From Triglochin maritima (lineage: Eukaryota > Streptophyta > Magnoliopsida > Alismatales > Juncaginaceae): 64,000 bases of DNA. Of the stretch, positions 13,907 to 21,220 are shown piece after piece. The notes beneath the pieces are model-generated. The model saw nothing but the letters and a program-made list of their open reading frames with translations. It did no database searches and was not told the DNA's origin. The number at the start of each line of letters is the position of its first letter. Positions within the stretch are counted from its first letter, which is position 1. Made by a program: the position numbers and the translations under genes. The stretch is taken from positions 28,727,493 to 28,791,492 of the forward strand of contig OY821793.1 of assembly GCA_963682175.1 (NCBI GenBank), in the 5' to 3' direction.

Positions 13907-15729
13907 CGTTATCTACGAGGCGCACCCATCTCGGAGTGATTTGGCGGTCGGGCGATGGACACTAGCCTAGTGTTGTCATAGTTGGCATGTCAGCGCCACG
14001 CTAGGGCCTAGTGTGTGCTCGCGGCAGTGGCCTGCGGCATTCCCTTCCAAAACACGTTTGGAAGTGAAAGAGCACTTGTAGGTGAAATGGAGGTTGCTCG
14101 TGGGCAAAGACGAAGGTGCCTGTGGACGTTGCTCTTCGACGTGCTCGGTTGCCCAAGGTTGTTGCCTTCCCGTGCACTTCCCAACGCGTCCGGAAGGGAA
14201 TGGGGGTTTCTCGTGGGGAAAGTTCTTTGGAACGTTGCTCGTGCCCATGCTTGGGTTCCCACGGTTGTTGCCTACCCCCATTCGCTTCCAAAACGCGTTT
14301 GGAAGTCCATGGGTGTTGCCCGCGGGCAAAGTGGAAGCTGCCGCATCGTTTGTCCCAAGCAATGGCCTGAGTGGACCTTAGGTGAGCCTTAGTCTATATT
14401 TGGGCACCCGAGCACATAGTGAGGAGGAGTGGATTGGTAACTCCTCTTAGAATGCCCGATTTAGATGGATGTAGGGCGAGGCGCGATGAGATGAAGAATG
14501 CTGATGATGTGGGGGCGTGGCTGGTAGGGAGCTACGTCTTATTGGAGCAGGCGCGACCCCGAATACTTGGCCGTTTGCTCTGAAATTTTAGGGGCAGATA
14601 GAGGGATGAATTGTCTACGTAATGAAAGTTAGAACGCTCGATTTGGAGGTCGGATGATCGAGGCGCAGCCGATTTGGTGTTGGCCTGCAGGGTGGCGACG
14701 GAGTGGCCTTTGGCCAGCTCCACGCGTGGCATGTGGCCAGCCCCACACCTAGTTTCTAAGTGGTCTTTAGGCGGCCCAACCACGGTTTATGGAACTTAGG
14801 ACCCCACATATCCATCCGCGTTATCTACGAGGCGCACCCATCTCGGAGTGATTTGGCGGTCGGGCGATGGACACTAGCCTAGTGTTGTCATAGTTGGCAT
14901 GTCAGCGCCACGCTCGGGCCTAGTTTGTGCATTCGGCAGAGGCCTGCGGCATTCGCTTCCAAAACACGTTTGGACGTGAAAGCGCACTTGTAGGTGAAAT
15001 GGAGGTTGCTCGTGGGCAAAGACCAAGGTGTCTGTGGACGTTGCTCTTCGACGTGCTCGGTTGCCCAAGGTTGTTGCCTTCCCGTGCACTTCCCAACGCG
15101 TCCGGAAGGGAATGGGGGTTTCTCGTGGGGAAAGTTCTTTGGGACGTTGCTCGTGCCCATGCTTGGGTTCCCACGGTTGTTGCCTACCCCATTCGCTTCC
15201 AAAACGCGTTTGGAAGTCCATGGGTGTTGCCCGCGGGCAAAGTGGAAGCTGCCGCATCGTTTGTCCCAAGCAATGGCCTGAGTGGACCTTAGGTGAGCCT
15301 TAGTCTATATTTGGGCACCCGAGCACATAGTGAGGAGGAGTGGATGGGTAACTCCTCTTAGAATGCCCGATTTAGATGTATGTAGGGCGAGGCGCGATGA
15401 GATGAAGAATGCTGATGATGTGGGGGCGTGGCTGGTAGGGAGCTACGTCTTATTGGAGCAGGCGCGACCCCGAATGCTTGGCCGTTTGCTCTGAAATTTT
15501 AGGGGCAGATAGAGGGATGAATTGTCTACGTAATGCAAGTTAGAACGCTCGATTTGGAGGTCGGATGATCGAGGCGCAGCCGATTTGGTGTTGGCCTGCA
15601 GGGTGGCGACGGAGTGGCCTTTGGCCAGCTCCACGCGTGGCATGTGGCCAGCCCCACACCTAGTTTCTAAGTGGTCTTTAGGCGGCCCAACCACGGTTTA
15701 TGGAACTTAGGACCCCACATATCCATCCG
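13907..15729 (+). repeat. Dimeric higher-order repeat, second copy
   Basis: Tandem copy of the preceding 1,823-bp unit. I saw no difference from about 13907 to 15681 when compared with 12084 to 13858. The identity implies a recent duplication, or a collapse or duplication error in assembly. Confidence 0.8.
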
Positions 15730-16777
15730 CGTTATCTACGAGGCGCACCCATCTCGGAGTGATTTGGCGGTCGGGCGATGGACACTAGCCTAGTGTTGTC
15801 ATAGTTGGCATGTCAGCGCCACGCTAGGGCCTAGTGTGTGCTCGCGGCAGTGGCCTGCGGCATTCGCTTCCAAAACACGTTTGGAAGTGAAAGCGCACTT
15901 GTAGGTGAAATGGAGGTTGCTCGTGGGAAAAGACCAAAGTGCCTGTGGTAGTTGCTCTTCGACGTGCTCGGTTGCCCAAGGTTGTTGCCTTCCCGTGCAC
16001 TTCCCAACGCGTCCGGAAGGGGATGGGGGTTTCTCGTGGGGAAAGTTCTTTGGGACGTTGCTCGTGCCCATGCTTGGGTTCCCACGGTTGTTGCCTACCC
16101 CATTCGCTTCCAAAACGCGTTTGGAAGTCCATGGGTGTTGCCCGCGGGCAAAGTGGAAGCTGCCGCATCGTTTGTCCCAAGCAATGGCTTGAGTCGACCT
16201 TAGGTGAGCCTTAGTCTATATTTGGGCACCCGAGCACATAGTGAGGAGGAGTGGATGGGTAACTCCTCTTAGAATGCCCGATTTAGATGTATGTAGGGCG
16301 AGGCGCGATGAGATGAAGAATGCTGATGATGTGGGGGCGTGGCTGGTAGGGAGCTACGTCTTATTGGAGGAGGCGCGACCCAGAATACTTGGGCGTTTGC
16401 TCTGAAATTTTAGGGGCAGATAGAGGGATGAATTGTCTACGTAATGCAAGTTAGAACGCTCAATTTGGAGGTCGGATGATCGAGGCGCAGCCGATTTGGT
16501 GTTGGCCTGCAGGGTGGCGACGGAGTAGCCTTTGGCCAGCTCCACGCGTGGCATGTGGCCAGCCCCACACCTAGTTTCTAAGTGGTCTTTAGGCGGCCCA
16601 ACCACGGTTTATGGAACTTAGGACCCCACATATCCATCCGCGTTATCTACGAGGCACACCCATCTCGGAGTGATTTGGCGGTCGGGCGATGGACACTAGC
16701 CTAGTGTTGTCATAGTTGGCATGTCAGCGCCACACTAGGGCCTAGTGTGTGCTCGCGGCAGTGGCCTGCGCCATTCG

Positions 16778-16910
16778 CTTCCAAAACACGTTTGGAAGTG
16801 AAAGCGCACTTGTAGGTGAAATGGAGGTTGCTCGTGGGCAAAGACCAAGGTGCCTGTGGACGTTGCTCTTCGACGTGCTCGGTTGCCCAAGGTTGTTGCC
16901 TTCCCGTGCA
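16778..16910 (+). repeat. Sub-repeat A of the internal triplication
   Basis: It starts with a dyad, CTTCCAAA then ACACG then TTTGGAAG, giving 8-bp arms around 5 bp. About 49 bp on is GTTGCTCGTGGGCAAAG, which aligns with GTTTCTCGTGGGGAAAG in B and GTTGCCCGCGGGCAAAG in C. In B and C that box lies about 30 bp after the dyad, so A carries roughly 20 extra bases (around GTGAAAGCGCACTTGTAGG). A later GGTTGTTGCCT word aligns with the same word in B. A is about 133 bp against 107 for B. Confidence 0.8.
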
Positions 16911-17017
16911 CTTCCCAACGCGTCCGGAAGGGAATGGGGGTTTCTCGTGGGGAAAGTTCTTTGGGACGTTGCTCGTGCCCATGCTTGGGTTCCCACGGTT
17001 GTTGCCTACCCCATTCG
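16911..17017 (+). repeat. Sub-repeat B of the internal triplication
   Basis: It starts with CTTCCCAACGCGTCCGGAAG, which aligns with the dyads of A and C but has a weaker symmetry in the left array. In most right-array copies the matching site reads CTTCCGGACGCGTTCGGAAG, with better 6-bp arms. The GTTTCTCGTGGGGAAAG box follows at about 30 bp, then GGGACGTTGCTCGTGCCC and GGTTGTTGCCTA. B is 107 bp, or 108 bp in copies with an extra C before the next dyad. Confidence 0.8.
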
Positions 17018-17110
17018 CTTCCAAAACGCGTTTGGAAGTCCATGGGTGTTGCCCGCGGGCAAAGTGGAAGCTGCCGCATCATTTGTCCCAAGCAATGGCC
17101 TGAGTGGACC
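17018..17110 (+). repeat. Sub-repeat C of the internal triplication (3' end fades)
   Basis: It starts with the dyad CTTCCAAA, ACGCG, TTTGGAAG (17018-17038), which contains an MluI-type ACGCGT core. About 30 bp later comes GTTGCCCGCGGGCAAAG, the C version of the shared box. Similarity to A and B then decays across GCTGCCGCATCGTTTGTCCC toward GAGTGGACC, so the 3' limit is approximate. C is the most conserved of the three between monomers, as judged by reading the copies side by side. Confidence 0.75.
17049..17062. repeat. Perfect 14-bp palindrome in sub-repeat C
   Basis: TTGCCCGCGGGCAA is its own reverse complement. It is present in most monomers of both arrays and broken in some by a transition (for example GCCCATGGGC near 7030 and GCCCGCAGGC in the 25.4-29.1 kb copies). 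It includes a SacII-type CCGCGG site. The equivalent positions in sub-repeats A and B have lost full symmetry. Confidence 0.85.
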
Positions 17111-17127
17111 TTAGGTGAGCCTTAGTC

Positions 17128-17134
17128 TATATTT
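17128..17134 (+). promoter_or_regulatory. TATA-like word, function unproven
   Basis: TATATTT occurs once per monomer in the context AGTCTATATTTGGGCACC, in an otherwise GC-rich monomer. It is present from the fourth monomer onward and across the right array in reverse (CCCAAATATAGAC). The first three monomers have AGTCTAAATTTGAG instead (near 727, 1637 and 2550). No transcription start can be inferred from this alone. Confidence 0.25.
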
Positions 17135-17156
17135 GGGCACCCGAGCACATAGTGAG

Positions 17157-17179
17157 GAGGAGTGGATGGGTAACTCCTC
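17157..17179. repeat. Conserved 7-bp-stem hairpin
   Basis: GAGGAGT pairs with ACTCCTC around a 9-base loop, GGATGGGTA. A G-T and an A-T pair could extend the stem outward. Both arms are kept in nearly all monomers, in reverse form in the right array. Rare copies change the loop (GGATTGGTA near 8963, 12608 and 14431) or an arm (AGGATTTACC near 29900 and 56150). Confidence 0.7.
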
Positions 17180-17217
17180 TTAGAATGCCCGATTTAGATG
17201 TATGTAGGGTGAGGCGC
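17180..17217 (+). repeat. Degenerate internal motif, copy 1
   Basis: TTAGAATGCCCGATTTAGA leads, 31 bases from its start, to GAGGCGC. It aligns without gaps to copy 2 at 17361: TTAGAA, then Y, GC, Y, CGATTT, R, GA, K, GT, with the same spacing to GAGGCGC. It is a second internal duplication, separate from sub-repeats A-C. Confidence 0.65.
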
Positions 17218-17360
17218 GATGAGATGAAGAATGCTGATGATGTGGGGGCGTGGCTGGTAGGGAGCTACGTCTTCTTGGAGGAGGCGCGACCCCGAATACT
17301 TGGGCGTTTGCTCTGAAATTTAGAGGCGGATAGAAGGATGAATTGTCTACGTAATGCAAG

Positions 17361-17398
17361 TTAGAACGCTCGATTTGGAGGTAGGATGCTCGAGGCGC
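17361..17398 (+). repeat. Degenerate internal motif, copy 2
   Basis: TTAGAACGCTCGATTTGGAG leads to CGAGGCGC at the same distance as in copy 1, 181 bp upstream. Its 3' half, GATTTGGAGGTCGGATGATC in most copies, also aligns with copy 3. Confidence 0.65.
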
Positions 17399-17415
17399 AG
17401 CCGATTTGGTGTTGG

Positions 17416-17423
17416 CCTGCAGG
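17416..17423. repeat. CCTGCAGG palindrome, centre of an indel hotspot
   Basis: An 8-bp perfect palindrome (SbfI/PstI site), apparently once per monomer. Most of the length changes larger than 2 bp in the window fall within about 60 bp of it: losses of 6, 23 and 42 bp and a gain of 29 bp. Confidence 0.8.
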
Positions 17424-17451
17424 GTGGCGACGGAGTGGCCTTTGGCCATCT

Positions 17452-17461
17452 CCACGCGTGG
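17452..17461. repeat. CCACGCGTGG perfect palindrome
   Basis: A 10-bp perfect palindrome with an ACGCGT core, flanked in most copies by two direct GGCCAGC words. It is nearly invariant across both arrays. Rare changes are CAACGCGTGG near 51306 and CCACGCGTGC near 47661. Confidence 0.8.
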
Positions 17462-17581
17462 CATGTGGTCAGCCCCACACCTAGTTTCTAAGTGGTCTTT
17501 AGGTGGCCCAACCACGGTTTATGGAACTTAGGACCCCACATATCCATCCGCGTTATCTACGAGGCGCACCCATCTCGGAGT

Positions 17582-17602
17582 GATTTGGCGGTCGGGCGAT
17601 GG
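17582..17602 (+). repeat. Degenerate internal motif, copy 3
   Basis: GATTTGGCGGTCGGGCGATG matches the 3' half of copy 2 (GATTTGGAGGTCGGATGATC) with only a few substitutions and no gap, 210 bp downstream of it. The TTAGAA part of the motif is not seen here. Confidence 0.55.
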
Positions 17603-17617
17603 ACACTAGCCTAGTGT
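17603..17617. repeat. CTAG-rich palindrome ACACTAG-C-CTAGTGT
   Basis: Two 7-bp arms are separated by one base. A second CCTAGTGT word lies about 40 bp downstream in most copies, just before the anchor. Variants with T for the central C (ACACTAGCTTAGTGT) occur near 3940, 4850, 6670 and 7585. Confidence 0.75.
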
Positions 17618-18568
17618 TGTCATAGTTGGCTTGTCAGCGCCACGCTAGGGCCTAGTTTGTGCTCGCGGCAGTGGCCTGCGGCATTCGCTTCCAAAACACG
17701 TTTGGAAGTGAAAGCGCACTTGTAGGTGAAATGGAGGTTGCTCGTGGGCAAAGACCAAGGTGCCTGTGGACGTTGCTCTTCGACGTGCTCGGTTGCCCAA
17801 GGTTGTTGCCTTCCCGTGCACTTCCCAACGCGTCCGGAAGGGAATGGGGGTTTCTCGTGGGGAAAGTTCTTTGGGACGTTGCTCGTGCCCATGCTTGGGT
17901 TCCCACGGTTGTTGCCTACCCCATTCGCTTCCAAAACGCGTTTGGAAGTCCATGGGTGTTGCCCGCGGGCAAAGTGGAAGCTGCCGCATCGTTCGCCCCA
18001 AGCAATGGCCTGAGTGGACCTTAGGTGAGCCTTAGTCTATATTTGTCACCCGAGCACATAGTGAGGAGGAGTGGATGGGTAACTCCTCTTAGAACGTCCG
18101 ATTTAGATGTATGTAGGGCGAGGCGCGATGAGATGAAGAATGCTGATGATGTGGGGGCGTGGCCGGTAGGGAGCTACGTCTTCTTGGAGGAGGCGCGACC
18201 CCGAATTCTTCGGCGTTTGCTCTGAAATTTTAGGAGCAGATAGAGGGATGAATTTTCTACGTAATGCAAGTTAGAACGCTCGATTTGGAGGTCGGATGCT
18301 CGAGGCGCAGCCGATTTGGTGTTGGCCTGCAGGGTGGCGACGGAGTGGCCTTTGGCCAGCTCCACGCGTGGCATGTGGCCAGCCCCACACCTAGTTTCTA
18401 AGTGGTCTTTAGGCGGCCCAACCACGGTTTATGGAACTTAGGACCCCACATATCCATCCGCGTTATCTACGAGGCGCACCCATCTCGGAGTGATTTGGCG
18501 GTCGGGCGATGGACACTAGCCTAGTGTTGTCATAGTTGGCATGTCAGCGCCACGCTAGGGCCTAGTTT

Positions 18569-18698
18569 TTGCTCGCGGCAGTGGCCTGCGGCATTCGCTT
18601 CCAAAACACGTTTGGAAGTGAAAGCGCACTTGTAGGTGAAATGGAGGTTGCTCGTGGGCAAAGACCAAGGTGCCTGTGGACGTTGCTCGTGCCCATGC
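18569..18698 (+). repeat. Truncated monomer lacking sub-repeat B, ends at gap
   Basis: After GGACGTTGCTC of sub-repeat A the sequence jumps straight to GTGCCCATGC of the B/C boundary. This loses 106 bp compared with the previous monomer. GGACGTTGCTC occurs at both ends of the lost segment, so the event fits recombination between sub-repeats or a collapse at a contig end. Confidence 0.85.
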
Positions 18699-18898
18699 NN
18701 NNNNNNNNNNNNNNNNNNNNNNNNNNNNNNNNNNNNNNNNNNNNNNNNNNNNNNNNNNNNNNNNNNNNNNNNNNNNNNNNNNNNNNNNNNNNNNNNNNNN
18801 NNNNNNNNNNNNNNNNNNNNNNNNNNNNNNNNNNNNNNNNNNNNNNNNNNNNNNNNNNNNNNNNNNNNNNNNNNNNNNNNNNNNNNNNNNNNNNNNNN
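18699..18898. other. Assembly gap of exactly 200 N
   Basis: The run of N begins at 18699 and ends at 18898, exactly 200 bases, a round number used by scaffolding software as a gap of unknown size. The satellite is forward before it and reverse-complement after it. The left edge stops inside sub-repeat C and the right edge begins in the GCCCCCACATCATC part of the monomer, so the two edges are not contiguous in either orientation. The real missing length and the true relative orientation of the flanks are unknown. Confidence 0.98.
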
Positions 18899-20310
18899 GC
18901 CCCCACATCATCAGCATTCTTCATCTCATCGCGCCTCACCCTACATACATCTAAATCGGGCATTCTAAGAGGAGTTACCCATCCACTCCTCCTCACTATG
19001 TGCTTGGGTGCCCAAATATAGACTAAGGCTCACCTAAGGTCCACTCAGGCCATTGCTTGGCACAAACGATGCGGCAGCTTCCACTTTGCCCGCGGGCAAC
19101 ACCCATGGACTTCCAAACGCGTTTTGGAAGCGAATGGGGTAGGCAACAACCGTGGGAACCCAAGCATGGGCACGAGCAACGTCCCAAAGAACTTTCCCCA
19201 CGAGAAACCCCCATTCCCTTCCGGACGCGTTCGGAAGTGCACGGGAAGGCAACAACCTTGGGCAACCGAGCACGTCGAAGAGCAACGTCCACAGGCACCT
19301 TGGTCTTTGCCCACGAGCAACCTCCATTTCACCTACAAGTGCTCTATCACTTCCAAACGTGTTTTGGAAGCGAATGCTGCAGGCCACTGCCGCGAGCACA
19401 CACTACGCCCTAGCGTGGCGCTGACATGCCAACTTTGACAACACTAGGCTAGTGTCCATCGCCCGACCGCCAAATCACTCCGAGATGGGTGCGCCTCGTA
19501 GATAACACGGATGGATATGTGGGGTCCTAAGTTCCATAAACCGTGGTTGGGCCGCCTAAAGACCACTTAGAAACTAGGTGTGGGGCTGGCCACATGCCAC
19601 GCGTGGAGCTGTCCCAAGGCCACTCCGTCGCCACCCTGCAGGCCAACACAAAATCGGCTGCGCCTCGAGCCGCCGACCTCCAAATCGAGCGTTCTAACTT
19701 GCATTACGTAGACAATTCATCCCTCTATCTGCCCCTAAAATTTCAGAGCAAACGCCCAAGAATTAGGGGTCGCGCCTCCTCCAAGAAGACGTAGCTCCCT
19801 ACCAGCCACGCCCCCACATCATCAGCATTCTTCATCTCATCGAGCCTCGCCCTACATACATCTAAATCGGGCATTCTAAGAGGAGTTACCCATCCACTCC
19901 TCCTCACTATGTACTTGGGTGCCCAAATATAGACTAAGGCTCACCTAAGGTCCACTCAGGCCACTGCTTGGGCAAAACGATGCGGCAGCTTCCACTTTGC
20001 CCGTGCGCAACACCCATGGACTTCCAAACGCGTTTTGGAAGCGAATGGGGTAGGCAACAACCGTGGGAACCCAAGAATGGGCACAAGCAACGTCCCACAG
20101 AACTTTCCCCACGAGAAACCCCCATTCCCTTCTGGACGCGTTCGGAAGTGCACGGGAAGGCAACAACCTTGGGCAACCGAGCACGTCGAAGAGCAACGTC
20201 CACAGGAACCTTGGTCTTTGCCCACGAGCAACCTCCATTTCACCTACAAGTGCGCTTTCACTGCCAAACGTGTTTTGGAAGCGAATGCCGCAGGCCACTG
20301 CCGCGAGCAC
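18899..20310 (-). repeat. Gap-proximal right monomers
   Basis: One partial and one full monomer. The partial copy begins at GCCCCCACATC. It carries TGCTCTATCACTTCC and GAATGCTGCAGG (18899-19399). The full copy has several private changes (CCAAGAATGGGCACAAGC, CGTCCCACAG, CTTCTGGACG). The third dyad reads TTCACTGCC instead of TTCACTTCC near 20259. Confidence 0.7.
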
Positions 20311-21220
20311 ACACTAGGCCCTAGCGTGGCGCTGACATGCCAACTATGACAACACTAGGCTAGTGTCCATCGCCCGACCGCCAAATCACTCCGAGATGGC
20401 TGCACCTCGTAGATAACGTGGATGGATATGTGGGGTCCTAAGTTCCATAAACCGTGGTTGGGCCGCCTAAAGACCACTTAGAAACTAGGTGTGGGGCTGG
20501 CGACATGCCACGCGTGGAGCTGGCCAAAGTCACTCCGTCGCCACCCTGCAGGCCAACACCAAATCGGCTGCGCCTCGAGCATCCGACCTCCAAATCGAGC
20601 GTTCTAACTTGCATTACGTAGACAATTCATCCCTCTATCTGCCCCTAAAATTGCAGAGCAAACGCCCAAGAATTCTGGGTCGCGCCTCCTCCAAGAAGAC
20701 GTAGCTCCCTACCAGCCACGCCCCCACATCATCAGCATTCTTCATCTCATCGCGCCTCGCCCTACATACATCTAAATCGGGCATTCTAAGAGGAGTTACC
20801 CATCCACTCCTCCTCACTATGTGCTCGGGTGCCCAAATATAGACTAAGGCTCACCTAAGGTCCACTCAGGCAATTGCTTGGGCCAAACGATGCGGCAGCT
20901 TCCACTTTGCCCGTGGGCAACACCCATGGACTTCCAAACGCGTTTTGGAAGCGAATGGGGTAGGCAACAACCGTGGGAACCCAAGCATGGGCACGAGCAA
21001 CGTCCCAAAGAACTTTCCCCACGAGAAACCCCCATTCCCTTCCGGACGCGTTCGGAAGTGCACGGGAAGGCAACAACCTTGGGCAACCGAGCACGTCGAA
21101 GAGCAACGTCCACAGGCACCTTCGTCTTTGCCCACGAGCAACCTCCATTTCACCTACAAGTGCTCTTTCACTTCCAAACGTGTTTTGGAAGGGAATGCCG
21201 CAGGCCACTGCCGCGAGCAC
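20311..21220 (-). repeat. 910-bp monomer with 1-bp loss near the indel hotspot
   Basis: GGCCAAAGTCACTCC near 20522 lacks one G compared with GGCCAAAGGTCACTCC in the copy 2,733 bp on. The stretch AAATTGCAGAGC through GAATTCTGGGTCG is shared with that same later copy (near 23382), an early sign of the three-monomer register used downstream. Confidence 0.7.

Larger units (their letters stand above)
16749..17658 (+). repeat. Representative monomer used to map internal structure
   Basis: One monomer chosen to place sub-features that recur in every copy. In order it holds three sub-repeats A, B and C with dyads (16778-17110), a TATA-like word (17128), a hairpin (17157-17179), diverged GATTTRG-type motifs (17180, 17361, 17582), a CCTGCAGG site (17416), a CCACGCGTGG palindrome (17452) and a CTAG-centred palindrome (17603). 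It is 910 bp because one base is missing in the TGAAATTTAG stretch near 17330. This copy also has private changes, for example CGCCATTCG after the anchor. Confidence 0.9.
15838..18568 (+). repeat. Gap-proximal left monomers
   Basis: Three monomers. The one at 15838 returns to the L2 type (GTGGTAGTTGCTC), while 16749 and 17659 have GTGGACGTTGCTC. The stretch after 17274 and 18178 has GTCTTCTTGGAGG, the form usual in the right array, instead of GTCTTATTGG. At 17206 TAGGGTGAGGCG replaces TAGGGCGAGGCG, and the same change appears on the other side of the gap near 18938. Confidence 0.7.
1..18698 (+). repeat. Satellite array, ~911-bp monomer, forward orientation (left contig)
   Basis: The whole stretch is head-to-tail copies of one GC-rich monomer. 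The anchor word GTGCTCGCGG or its variant GTGCATTCGG recurs at 349, 1258, 2170, 3082, 3993, 4904, 5815, 6726, 7637, 8548, 9459, 10370, 11281, 12192, 13104, 14015, 14927, 15838, 16749, 17659 and 18569, so spacings are 909-912 bp and mostly 911. Single-base length changes are visible: an extra C before the third dyad makes the 912-bp copies, and lost bases near 17330 and 18050 make the 910-bp copies. Neighbouring copies differ by scattered substitutions. No unique sequence, transposon, rRNA or tRNA interrupts it. The plus strand is an arbitrary choice of monomer direction. Confidence 0.97.

Noticed and set aside
17230..17320. Possible C/D-box RNA: TGATGATG followed about 80 bp later by CTCTGAAAT
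   Set aside because: The C box lacks the usual purine before TGATGA, there is no convincing terminal stem, and such short words arise easily. Not enough to call an RNA gene.
18555..19021. Open frames running through the N gap
   Set aside because: They exist only because unknown bases contain no stop. The flanking parts are ordinary satellite.
19105..19140. Resemblance to a CENP-B box in GTTTTGGAAGCGAATGG
   Set aside because: TTGGAAGCG matches the middle of the mammalian box, but the essential TTCG and CGGG parts are absent (CGTT and CGAA instead).
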